Below, piece after piece: positions 21,772 to 32,440 of a stretch of 64,000 bases of DNA. The notes under the pieces are model-generated. The model saw only the letters and a list, made by a program, of their open reading frames with translations. It was not told the DNA's origin and did no database searches. The stretch spans positions 79,808 through 143,807 of the forward strand of contig JADNYV010000090.1 in the NCBI GenBank assembly GCA_015501055.1, written 5' to 3'. The position numbers and the translations under genes are program-made. The stretch's first letter is position 1. Each line of letters opens with the position of its first letter. Source of the DNA: Mucidula mucida. Taxonomy: Eukaryota > Basidiomycota > Agaricomycetes > Agaricales > Physalacriaceae.

Positions 21772-22711
21772 ATGATAGCTAACACAGCGGAAAACCGCAT
21801 CAACCTCGACGATCCCAGGTATCCTCCCGAACTGTACCGCCACGTGCGACACATGATGGACCACCTCGGAACCGACTACCACGAATTGGAGTACTCCGAC
21901 ATGTTCCCTGTACCCGTTGGTCTTCATCTGCGAATGTTTGAATTTCACTGATGATCTTTTAGATCTCCCTTTGTCCTACTCTTGGCGAAAATTCGCCAGT
22001 CTATTGTCCCATATGCCCTCCTCCAAATATCGAGACCGCCTTCAAATACCTGCAGAGAAAAATCTACAAGGGTAAACACCGCCTATACCCACCACTATAT
22101 AAGACAGAAGGCGCTTGGATCCAACATCATTGGAGAGTGGTCCATGGGAACGTTGTTGTGCCTCTTCCAGCTCCGAATCGCAAAGTTCGTCAGGTACATC
22201 AGTCTCTCTCCACGAATCGTATAATGCATTGACGTCTATCAAGAGCAGACGCGGCACATCCACGGAACTCCATCGCTGTCCGCTGTACGGTACGCCCAGT
22301 GCAAAAGCAGGATGCGAACGCTGGACGTTCAAGAGTATCAACAGCTACTCTGACGCTCATTTTCATCCTGTGCACTGCGCGATCGAGACGCGCTACATGA
22401 CCGACTGGCCGTGGCAGTACGGAGACCTTCCCTGGATGACTGGCCAGCTTCCACTAGCAGGCGAGAAACTACGGGATTACATATATCGTGTCGTAGACCC
22501 GTTGTGGGCCACCATCTATGCCGATATAGTCCTTGCTGAGCCCAAGGCTCTGAAGAAATTGGTAGAGGAGTGGCGGGAAACAGATCCCGACTTTGCGCGC
22601 TTGTTCGAGGCGCCCTCTGATTCGCCGATGCTCCGAGCTCTATCCAGTCTTTCGTCGCCCGAATCCAGTGTTGTTACTGTAGATTCTCCCGAGTACATTA
22701 TTGTTGATTAA
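21772..22711 (+). CDS. Hypothetical protein, 3 exons, 280 aa
   Basis: Not recognised. The ATG has a strong context (CGCCACCATGA). Exons 21772-21915, 21963-22193 and 22244-22711 join in phase 0 through introns of 47 and 50 nt (GTTGGT..TTTTAG and GTACAT..ATCAAG). The product starts MIANTAENRINLDDPRYPPE. It has a VYCPICPPP segment early in exon 2, an aromatic/basic stretch (KIYKGKHRLYPPLYK; WIQHHWRVVHGNVVVP), then an exon rich in Cys, Trp and acidic residues ending SPEYIIVD. No signal peptide or membrane segment is evident. It reads as a lineage-restricted host gene. Confidence 0.75.
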
Positions 22712-22866
22712 TCGTCGAATGGTTTGAATGTAATTTTCATTGCCCAAGGAAAACAAGAAATGATAAGCGTAGGATAGCAAGCCAATGCGCGGCCAGTGGT
22801 GATACATAGTAACATACGCGAGTCCAATAAGGCAGAATAACGATAAAGTGCTGAAGCCAGGGCAAG

Positions 22867-24314
22867 CTATACCCACCTCGGATGGTCGGCGACAGATTCA
22901 CCGACATATGGGAAGTTTTCAAAGTGCTTTCCATGTTCGTCGCGTTCAGACGCTCCTCGCCGAAGGGGATCAAACAGATATGCGTCAGCGTCCGAATGCA
23001 ACTCAAAGCTATACATCTAGTGAGCTTCCTGCTCAACAGAGAAACACCAGAAGACTCACGCTGTATCGTCGTCGTCGTCTTCCAGTCTCGGTATATAAGG
23101 CGGCTCTGTCATCCCGTCTTCCACGGCTCTCCAATCAACCCTCTTGAACCACAGGTGCGTGAGAATCTCGGACACCCCATATTCGCCGTTGCCAAGCCTC
23201 CGTTTTGGGTCAATGCACATGAGATTTGTGATGAGGAGCTTGGCTAGGGGAGAGACTACATCAAGGGGCGGCCATTTTATGAATCGGGGCCCCGCCAGGA
23301 TGTCGTCGGCGATGGCGTCGAGTCGGGCTTCGGTGTTCGGGAAATGGACGCCTGAGATGTGGTATGGGGTGGTACCGGAGAGGAGTTCGTATACGAGGAC
23401 GCCGAAGGCGTAATAGTCCACGGCGTGGTCATATATCTCTCCCAGAAGGATCTGTCGAGAATGTAATAAGTGCTGGCTGCACACAGTCGTCGGGAAGCAT
23501 AACGGACCTCGGGAGCCATGTAGTCAGGCGTGCCGACGAGCGATTCAGAATACGGGCGGGTGCTGGCCAGGCCAAAGTCTGCGAGCTTGATGTGCCCGTC
23601 GCGTCCAATGAGGATGTTTTCCGTTTTCAAGTCGCGATACATGATCTTGCGGCGATGCAAGAAGACGAGACCCATAAGAACCTCGCTTAGGTAGAATCTC
23701 GCTTCGTTTTCTGAGAATCGCTGCGAAGATATCACTACCATAGATTACAAAAAGACGACGAGGAACCTACACCAGCATCTCTCAGGAGCGTGCAGAGCTC
23801 GCCTCCAGGAACATATTCCATCACCATATACAGGTTTACCGAGTCCTGAAAGATCTCCGACAACTCGATAACGAACGGGCGCTCTACATAGTAGGCCCGA
23901 AGCGAAGAGAGAATCGCGGCCTCGTTGTTCGTATGGGTGATTTCATTTTTGTGTATGACGCGACTCTTCGTGATTGTCTTGATAGCGTAGCAGTTCCCGT
24001 CATCCAAACTGCGGACTAGTACATAGACACTGTAAGCACTGGCTCGCAAGAACGCGGCGATGAAACTCACCAAGCTGCACCCGTCCGAAGGCGCCTGCGC
24101 CGATGGTGCTCTTCCACTGGTAGCGCAATAAACGGTTATCCGGGAGCGTTAGCGGTTTGACGGTGGCTGGATTGACTTTCTTCTTCGTGGCAGGCAACTT
24201 TCTGAGGTAGGCGGGGTCGGACGCCAATGATTCCCAAGAAAAAGGGTCAATGGGAGATGGGGTGTCCGCTCCGAGAATATGGTCCAGGTCTAGAGGAGGA
24301 AGCGATAACTTCAT
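22867..24314 (-). CDS. AGC-family serine/threonine kinase (PKA catalytic subunit-like)
   Basis: Phosphorylates Ser/Thr on target proteins; the AGC group includes PKA, the cAMP-signalling effector. It reads MKLSLPPLDLDHILGADTPS at 24314, then a glycine loop (IGAGAFGRVQLG), the ATP lysine (CYAIKTITKS), MVMEYVPGGELCTLL, the AGC catalytic loop (IMYRDLKTENILI), the metal site (KLADFGLAS) and VGTPDYMAPEV. DYYAFGVLVYELLSGTTPY and DPKRRLGNGEYG follow. Introns fall after the glycine loop, after RDAGV, and after APEV. The last exons encode an acidic DDDDD segment and FENFPYVG, matching the AGC C-terminal tail, and end at 22867. Everything needed for activity is present. An N-terminal extension of about 60 residues before the kinase core is unremarkable. 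A TATAAAG box lies near 24500. Confidence 0.88.
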
Positions 24315-24833
24315 TGTTGTATCTCTGCACTCATTTTTTACCCTTCAGTACCCGTGAATCCGTTTTGGAGACAGTGAAATGGTACTCACAAAGAGTCTTG
24401 AACGGTAGGGGCGGTGCCAAAGCTGAGAGCAATAAATCAATGTCGCTAATGAATTGGTGTGAACAAGGAGGTGAGGATGAACAAAGCCATCGTTTGGCTC
24501 TTTATACTTGTGGACCACAGCGATCGTAGATCACGTGAGAGTGTACTTATTCAGCCTATTGTTATGGCGTCCACACGGAGGCAATAACACTGTTTTGAAG
24601 CGTGATGCGGCCTACGGGATGCGTGCGATGCCCATATTCAGCTCAGAACGCGCACTGCGGTCGTACATCTCAGCAAACATGGGCTTTGTTCCTTGCAACA
24701 GACTCACATTCAGCACTTTGTCGTCCATGTCGCTATCAATCGGTAAACGGTCACACGTCGTTGAAGTGGCACTGGCATAATTTGTGAACAAACAACCATC
24801 GCAGTACAATGACCATCAATTGAAATAGATATT
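24315..24833. other. Intergenic, promoter of the AGC kinase
   Basis: Holds a minus-strand TATAAAG near 24500, with a GTGAGT donor downstream near 24390 that could start an intron in the kinase 5' leader. No gene is recognised. Confidence 0.4.
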
Positions 24834-25307
24834 TCAGAGCGGGCACGTCAACGAGTTGTCCTTGTATATCTTCAGCCAACCTTTGATTCCGCCATCTAAA
24901 ACTAGCGGTTTGCATTTATCCGCCGGAATACCCTGTTCATTCAACGCGTCCTGGAACCACGACGATGCACGTGCAGCCCTGCTGGTAGCCGAACAGCTCT
25001 GGCAGTGAAAGACTACCTCCTTGAACTGAGAAAGAATTGGAACAAGGCCGGGGAGTGTCGGGTAGAACGTATGCGCGGGGAGATTGATTGCGCCTTTGAT
25101 GAAGCCATCTATTGATGGATCAACGACAATCTACAGAGAGACGGAATTAATTACCTCGAAGTCCGTGCGTCTGAGATCTACAACGAGGATGTCCTTATCT
25201 CCCGCTCCAAGGCGCGTGTGAAGGTCTTCTGGTGAAATACGTCCAGCGGACGAGGTGGCTGTGGGAAAGCCTGCGTGCCAGGGAGCTTCGCTTGTCATTC
25301 TGTTCAT
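24834..25307 (-). CDS. Rhodanese-like / Cdc25-like phosphatase-sulfurtransferase
   Basis: A single rhodanese-fold domain of the Cdc25/arsenate-reductase kind. It contains RISPEDLHTRLGAGDKDILV, VVDLRRTDFE, GFIKGAINLPAHTFYPTLPG, the active-site loop VVFHCQSCSATSR, and the C-terminal motif LVLDGGIKGWLK. The loop starts HC like active members, but spacing from Cys to Arg is longer than the usual C-x5-R, so activity cannot be assumed. The start is the ATG at 25307 (MNRM); the frame opens upstream only from TTG. One intron lies near 25155-25130, and its exact ends are ambiguous (see findings). A role in arsenate reduction or cell-cycle phosphatase activity is possible but not shown. Confidence 0.78.
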
Positions 25308-25707
25308 GCTGATAAGCAAGGAATTCGCCTAATCGGTCTGACGCTACTCACTTGTGAAGCAGTGTGGTGGCAAAAAACAAGATCTTCTTCACGTGATTTG
25401 ATCGCGCCATCTTCCTTCGCGCCTTGATACTGACCCGGAAGCGAGTACGACAGCTCTGGATGTGCCATCAACGAAGCGCGGAATTTATCTCATGAAGACA
25501 CGTCGTATGTAGGGAGATGAGTGCCTCCTCGTTCTCTCTCAGAAACCGGAGAAGTCAAAGAACTGCACGACCAACCCAGACCGACGAGTTTGAACCACCA
25601 GCCGCCTTCGCTTGAGGACCACACATATTCGGGTGCGTGGCCACCAACATCTATGGCACTCTCATTCCCTGGTGAATTTTGACGCCAATGGTACCGTCTA
25701 AGACATC
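25308..25707. other. Divergent intergenic promoter region
   Basis: About 400 bp between the 5' ends of the rhodanese and F-box genes. No TATA element or gene is evident; a short shared promoter is likely. Confidence 0.4.
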
Positions 25708-27056
25708 ATGGACGGCGGCACACTATCAAAGACAGACCTATCCATCGTTCTTCCTGCCCACAACATGCCCTCGTCTTCTGTCGAAAGGATGCAACGGAGA
25801 ACGTCCTGCGGGAGCGCGCAGTCTAGAGAGCCCGATGATCATAAAGCAGCCGATTCGCTCGTCGACCTAAATAGTAAAGGCTTACCGACTCTCCCCCTGG
25901 AACTGCATCTCGAAATTATGGCTCACCTCGACTGCCAGTCAATTCCGTGGATAAAGCGTGAGGCGAGAGGAGACCGAGATAGGTTTAATGCAATACATGC
26001 GTTATCCAGCACCTGCAGAACTCTCTATGACATGTATAGCCCTCTTTACTGGAGGAGGGTAGAAGCGCGTGGATGGCGCCGGCCCTGCGAGTACAATACG
26101 TGGTATACAGCTCAGGATCTGCGTGCGTACTGCAGGGTTCTCACTCAAATGCCGCACTGGGCAGAGCTTGTTCAGTACGTGTATTCTATGCGATGAACTC
26201 GTTAGAGAGGCTGACTTGTGCATTCAAAAGGGTGTTCAACGCAAAGCTGACACGTTATCGCTCGGAAACTACATATCAAGAGCTCGCACTCTGTCTTTCA
26301 TGCCTCCCGAACCTTCATACTTTCCAGATCACGTCGTTTCCCCAGACTTTCTATTCAACCTATGGAGGCGACCACCATCACTTTGATGTCGAATGTCTGA
26401 GACACTTCAAAAAGGCATTCTCCTCGATAGAACCTCTTGCCAAAGTTCACACTGTGACCTTGATTCCTGCCCTCATTCATTGCATTAAGATGAAAGTACT
26501 CTTTCCATCGCTGCGCCACATGGCTGTCCATGAAACGCGTTCCGATGATCTATATAGGGACCTTCCTTCGTTACATGTCATCCCAGACTACATCCATACT
26601 CTAACTTTACCATATGGCACTGTCTTGCTTCGGGAATCTAGCATCAATGGTAAGCAGCAATTTGCGCTTCTGGTTTCGGGTGACTCATAGGGACGTTGTA
26701 GACTTGGCATCGTTGTTCCCACACTTGCGCATTACGCCACATCTGTCGCCCGGTAGCGACAGAATGACAAACAAGCTTATGCACGCCTGGCGCAGAAGGC
26801 ATTTTGTAATGTGGAGGAGGGGTGGATACGGGTGCATACGATCCAGATTGAGGACCGCTCGGATATGTCCAGATTTTTTGGACAATGGAAAGGCGATGAA
26901 GTCCTGGATATGGCAAAAAAGACACTGCAGTTGAATCTTGCTCGCGAGGAAAATCAGGATGTCGTTGCGGGAGAGATCAAGATCTGGGAGCCCGGATGTT
27001 ATAGTTTGCGCAAGGTTATATTGGTGGAGCGTCCAGTTAAAGAGGACTGTGAATGA
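25708..27056 (+). CDS. F-box protein
   Basis: F-box proteins recruit substrates to SCF ubiquitin ligases. Exon 1 (25708-26174) starts MDGGTLSKTDLSIVLPAHNM and carries the F-box (LPTLPLELHLEIMAHLDCQS, then ALSSTCRTLYDMYSPLYWR). A 56-nt intron (26175-26230, GTACGT..AAAG) leads in phase 2 to exon 2, with leucine-rich-like lines (LSCLPNLHTFQITSFP; FPSLRHMAVHETRS; HTLTLPYGTVLL). A second intron (26650-26701) joins to DLASLFPHLRITPHL. The last exon ends with NVEEGWIRVHTIQ and AREENQDVVAGEIKIW to 27056. The junction before the last exon is not resolved and may involve a small indel. A paralogue with the same C-terminal motif lies at 57001-60617. Confidence 0.8.
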
Positions 27057-27099
27057 TATATATGCTCTCTGTGCATGTATAACTTAAATAGAGCAATTG

Positions 27100-27973
27100 A
27101 AAGCAAACTATGAACAGCTTTCTCTTTGCCTCGCGTGAGAAAGGGCTTCCTTTACGGGCGGCAGGGATGCTTTGACTACTTTGCCTCCTACCATCGCCAA
27201 CAATCTTTGCACTCGAAGGCCCAATGCTAATGCCCCTTTGAAGGCCCACTGACGACGATGTCACCTTCCTGGCGCCGCATGTCCCTAAAGGGTGACCTGT
27301 AGATATCGGAAGATTAGTCTACCGTATCCATCCGGTGCGTCTTCTGCACCATTTCTGATGGTATAGACCTCAACTATTTCGGCAGATATATGGCGACGAG
27401 TGATCCATGGGATTTCTCTTTGGGATGAACGGTGCGCCCAGACTTGTGCGTTTTGTAGTCGATTAGAAAAGACGACTGCCAGCCACGCCATAGGAGATAT
27501 TCTACATGTTCGGCTGGTCATGCCCTACTGTATGACAGTGCTGATGTATCCCTGCTCCTTGCGTCTCGCCTTCCAGCTTATACTCTTGGGTGATTTGGGC
27601 GACAAGCACCTCGAGTTTCCCTAAACTCTCCATCGCCGTCTCCAGGAATGGCGCTCTGGCAATATGCAGCGTATGCCGCGCACTTTGAGATTCTTCGCGT
27701 TGGACACGACGGAAATTGATACTGTATTGGGCTTGCGGTCCGCGGTCATTTTTATTGGCCAGTGGATCGTTATGCGCGTCGTGATCGCACTTACTATACA
27801 TTTTCATTTTGTTATGATTATGGGGCTCTCTCGCGTTTGATACGGTGTACCCACCTCTTTCAGTCATCACGCTTTCAATGCTGCATTTCATGACTTTCCT
27901 CACTACGAACTATAGTATTGCTTTTCTCTCTACCTCGTTTGAAACTTCTTCCATATCCTTTGTGGAATCCATA
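27100..27973 (-). CDS. Hypothetical multi-exon protein
   Basis: Not recognised. A minus-strand ATG at 27973 starts MDSTKDMEEVSNE, followed by a splice into VMKCSIESVMTERG. Later exons carry INFRRVQREESQSARHTLHI, APFLETAMESLGKLEVLVAQ and VEVYTIRNGAEDAPDGYGRL, and a final Lys/Arg-rich part near 27264-27110. The Gln/Glu-rich, helical-looking centre suggests a soluble protein. Exon borders are approximate, and part of this could be non-coding. Confidence 0.4.
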
Positions 27974-29139
27974 CTGTCGCGCGTTTGGAAGAGGCTGTTA
28001 GTGTTCGGAATTCGTATTGATCTCGTCCTTGCTAGGTTTTGTCGTCGCTGATGCTGTTATTTAGACCTGGCCAACTTCATTGGCCGAAACGTGTTATCTA
28101 CTTTCGAGAGCTGACTTCGCCCATGGCCTGGTTAAACTGGGTATCTTGACGTCCTCACGATGTATCCAATGCAAGAGCATATTGTCAGGTTCGTACATGT
28201 TATAATACATATTTTCTCAACCAATTGACCAAATCAGTCAGGCTTCCTCCCCCTGTCCTTCTATCCTGGGGCTTCGAGCGCGCCATTTTCTATGCGCTAC
28301 CACTATTCCATAACTGTCGCCCATGTGTCGCCACCGTGCGCTTTCTTGTTCAAGCCCACGAACCTGGTCCTTCCGCGGAGATATACAAGGCGTTTAGTAT
28401 GCCTTGGCTCTTCGTCAGTTCTTGCTCTCCAGCTGCTCCTCATCTCAAAGACGTCTTCCCTCTCCACAGCTTGCCTCGACTGGCTCAGCGTTATGCTTCC
28501 GTCCAACGGAAAATGCAGGCATTCCCAAATCCGGAATACGACATCCCCCACTGTCACGTAGTATCAGTTCGCGTCAGGCTGGATTACTATTGGCCACGGA
28601 AGTAGATGTATGACTACTGCCATCGATGGCAGGCGCGGGCCTGTAGTGAGTTCGCAGAGCGATGACGGCGGCTAAGCTGCTTTGACTATTTCCCACGTCT
28701 GGGAGAAGTCTACCGAGTTAACGTCGGGAACGCGCTGAGGCAGTGGGTGCATGACTGCCTCCCCTCCCCCTCCTATCTGTGATAGAAGCCCACGATGAAC
28801 TCGTCGCGCTCGACCATTTGGCGCGTTTGGTGTCACCGCCCGTTGCGGTGTTGGTCGAGGAGATGGTAATTGGACGCCTGGCACGAAAGTATCTGTCGCG
28901 ATGTGCAGCTGCACTCCGTCATGCGATGGTGTGGTACTGTCTGTTTCCGGCAACGTCGCGTCTCCCTGCGCTACTGCGTCCACCATACCGCATGCTAATG
29001 GATACGATGTTCGCGACGACGGGGCGTCGAAGAGCGCGCTTCGACTTTCAGCATGGATGGTTTCTGTCATGCGTTTCACAAAGTACTCGCGGATGCGCAT
29101 TGTATCACGCCTAACTGCTGTCGTTCGCCCGCTCTCAGT
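27974..29139. other. Stretch without a supported gene
   Basis: Two minus-strand frames could be exons: 28557-28303 (MTVGDVVFRIWECLHFPLDG) and 29100-28672 (MRIREYFVKRMTETIHAESR...FSQTWEIVKAA). Neither shows a family motif nor a convincing partner exon. Nothing else is recognised. Confidence 0.3.
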
Positions 29140-29990
29140 ATGTTATGCGCAAGGATGCTCAGAAGCCACACCACTCGATTCAGCGATGTTCGTTTGCTTG
29201 TGGAAGTGATCTGGGACGAAGGGGAGGGAAGATAGGCGGGGAGGGTGGTGGTGTGATGAGAGATTGTGGGGGGAGGGAAGCATGGCAACTGGTTTGGCAC
29301 TGCTGGGTTTTGAAGATTTACGGGAGCGAAACATAACCCTAGCGGTCTGGCGCTGGGTTTGGGTCAGCACAGCATGGGTGAGTTGAATTACTTTCGTTAC
29401 TCGTATTCCTTATGCTCATATTCTCATTGCCTTATAGGAAAGAGGAAGATAATCACAACGCAACACACGACGACAGCTCATCGTCGTGCGTCTCTGTACG
29501 CGGAGCCGCCGACAAATTATGCATCCCACAAATATGATTGTGGAAACTTCACTGCGAGTTGAGATGGGCGGTCTACACACCAACATTTTCAACGATAAGG
29601 CGGACAGACGCATCTCTTAGTCGACAATTGCGCAGCACCATACTGCTCTTTGGACTCGGGCCAGTGCGTTGACGATATGTTATCCCCTCGCGAGACCAGG
29701 CGAAGAAATTCCCTTTCCTTCCGAAGATCAAGGAATATCCAGCGCCCCTCACCCCACCGATGGCCGTGACGGCGGTGCACTTTCCCCCTGGAGCTCGCGC
29801 CATACCCCGCCTAGGAGTTCTGATCTATGCGCCCGGTATGTATTCGGCTCAATTCCAACGAGACTACCTACCTTACCGTGTTGGTTCTACTCAGAGGCTC
29901 CATCCAAAATCTGTCGTTGGGGGTGTCACGACGACTTTCCAGCGGCTATATATGCTCGAAATTGACGGCACGTAGGAGCGGACTAGGCTA
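29140..29990. repeat. Duplicated segment A, left copy
   Basis: Clearly related to 60700-61610 in inverted orientation, at a rough 70-80% identity judged by eye. Shared landmarks are GCATAACATACTGAGAGCGGGCG, a possible intron with GTGAGT..TTATAG, TTATGCATCCCAC, and GACGGCGGTGC. Substitutions are not concentrated at third codon positions and the reading frames disagree, so it behaves as a decayed or non-coding duplicate rather than a conserved gene. Confidence 0.65.
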
Positions 29991-30960
29991 ATGTTCGTTT
30001 TCCCGCATTTATCTGGGGTATTCGCGTCCTTCGGCGCCACCATTATACGCCGACGCTCCCGAGCCCTTAAGTGTCGCCCACACGCCTGCTCTTCTGCGCT
30101 TCAAGATACCCATCGAGCTTATCAATCACTATCGATGCTGTGACGCTGCCAATTCTAGGCATATATAGAGAGTGTATCTTTTGAGCTCGCTTATAACTTG
30201 GCGGTCTATAGGTATCGTCCGAAACATGCATGAGGGCTAATGCGACGTGCTCGTTACCACCGTTCTCTCTCATATGTTGCATCTGTCTTCTATCCGTATG
30301 CCTTCCGCGTTATCATGAAAGCATTTTCAACAGGTTAATCACATTCGAATCATTTACGATTGTTGTTTGACCTACATGAAGCGCGTCTCTTCTACTCTAG
30401 AAACAGGTTATCGTGAAATGTATACCAAGCATAGAGTAGCTTTCGTCGTACGCCGACTTACTTCTTATATACTGTTCTATCTTCAGAATCATAGCAGCAG
30501 TGTGTCCGCATGGAAGGAGGTTTGACGTAGAGATTCGTACCGGTTTTGACGAACATGTTCGACAATCTACGTAATTCATCAGAAACATACGTTACTTACA
30601 GGCGTATCAGAGCTCAACATCGGTGGCACGCACAACCACAGCTCCGCCTTCGCGTCCGTTGCTGTCTATGTGTCTTCTTAGATGGAGTTGACACTCGTCT
30701 TTGCATGGAGAAAAGGAATATGGGTATGATATTCGTTCGAGCAAGAGCAAGCGGGGCAAGGGAAGCATGCCAGCTACTTTTGCGCTAGGAATCTGATTTA
30801 TCGGGAAGCCTATCCAGGCGAACCTATCATTTCTAATCTTTGGCGGCTCAAGTTTGCGTGGAGGGCGAAATCGGAATGTCGCCGTCCCGGAGACATTAAT
30901 TGGTAGGAATGAGAACATAAGACATGATAGTATTTACATTACAATAGCTGTAGGAGCGCA
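29991..30960. other. Spacer downstream of GH7 copy 1
   Basis: Contains the GH7 3' flank. A minus-strand frame at 30282-30067 has some protein-like character (MHVSDDTYRPPSYKRAQKIH), but no motif or splicing partner was found. Confidence 0.35.
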
Positions 30961-32440
30961 CTACTGGCTGAATGTAGAGTTAAGAGGACCAAACCTAATG
31001 TTGGAGTATGTGACCTGCGCGTTCGCATTCTGTGACTCGACATCCGTGGGCTTCCCCGAGCTCGTGGAGCATGTTCCACGAGCGATGCCGGGCTGCGAGG
31101 CATCGGCGTCGGTTGGGTAGTTGCTGTCGAGCCAGAGCATGTTAACGGCGTGGTCATCCCACAAACTCAGGACTAGCGCCATGCCGCTTTTCAAAGCCTG
31201 CCCCATCTTCGCCAAACCTCCACGGTCCTCGAACGAGTTGGTGTCGCCGAACAAGGTCTTCTGAGCGTTGCAATAGCTGTCCGTCACCGAATTGTACGAC
31301 GTCAACCCAGTGAAAGTGGAGAATGAATTGGGGATGACCTGTCCGTTCTGGACATAGAATCGGCGGATCTCGCTAAGCGCACCATTCGCTGTCCCGTCGG
31401 CGGTAATAAATTGGGTGACGAGCGTGAATTTGGCATTGGTGTTCACAGTCATGCCCGGGCCGTAAAAGTCTTTTACGCCTTGACGGAAGGAATTGAAATC
31501 GCAGCCATCCTTGTCGCAGATGCCGCCGTAGCGGTTGTCGCCATCACCGCAGTCGTTGCCGGAGCAGCGGGTCTGGCCGGTGGAGGTGCAGACGTGGGGG
31601 GTGTAGGCAGAGGAGATGGAGTTGGCTTCCCAGAGATCCATCTCATCGCAGCAGGATCCGTACGTGCCTGAACCGGCATTGGTGTCGTTGGGGGAAGGCT
31701 GCCAGCCATCGACGTTCGCCTGTAGCGCATGGGGGTGATCAGAGTCAGCGGGTAGCAAGAAGGCATGTGACGTACCTGGCCGTTGATGAACTTGATATCA
31801 TGAGGACACTGCGAGTCACAGTACCCAGTGCCGTAGCGCGCACCAGCCTTGTTTGTCGAGAACTTGGACTTTCCGCCGTCCTGGTCCATGGAGACGAAGT
31901 AGACAGCGCCGTTCAGCCCACAAGGAAGCTGGGAGACGTCAACGTCGAATGTGAATTCCTGGTTGAGGAGGCTGAACATCTGGTAATTGTCCTGGTCCTG
32001 CATGAGGTACACACGGGAACCGATGTTCTTTTGTTGGGACTGGGTCACGAATTTGAGTGTGAGAGCGTTGCCGCTGGCTGTGATACCATAAGTGCCGGCG
32101 TAGTCTGCACCGTCGAGGGCGCAATTCGCGGCACAGGTGGTGTCGTCGGGGCAGAGGGTGGCATCCCAGGTGTTTCCGGTGTAGCAGTTGTTCGAGCCGG
32201 ATGTGCTGTGAAGCCAGCGCCAGTTAGCGTCTAAGACTACGGCGCGTTGCTAGACGAAGAGAGATAAGTATTGTGAGAGGCGAAAGGGAGACGAGTACTG
32301 ACCTGGGTTGTACAGCTTCCTCCAGCAGAGCATTGTTGAACCGTCAGAGATGGGTGAGTCTCCGCGGTGAGAGTGCCGATCTGCTGGCCCAAGGCGACAG
32401 CGACGAAGGCGAAACAGACAAGAGCGACCTTGTTGAACAT
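30961..32440 (-). CDS. GH7 cellobiohydrolase, copy 1 (intact, no CBM)
   Basis: A secreted retaining cellobiohydrolase, family GH7, releasing cellobiose from cellulose reducing ends. Exons 32440-32303, 32249-31776 and 31719-30961 join in phase 0 through introns of 53 and 56 nt, giving 456 aa. Residues 1-18 are a signal peptide ([18 protein letters not shown]), and the mature enzyme starts [14 protein letters not shown]. The catalytic motif [12 protein letters not shown] supplies the nucleophile Glu, the assisting Asp and the acid/base Glu. Many paired Cys and the [17 protein letters not shown] loop are typical. It ends LNSTFSQ, exactly where copy 4 continues into linker and CBM1. TACTTAAAC upstream is the likely TATA-like element. 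Its CDS and promoter are almost identical to copy 4. Confidence 0.95.

Noticed and set aside
31767..32234. Long antisense open frame (155 aa) opposite GH7 copy 1
   Set aside because: Similar antisense frames occur opposite copies 2 and 3, a consequence of strong codon bias in highly expressed GH7 genes. No motif or promoter supports them.
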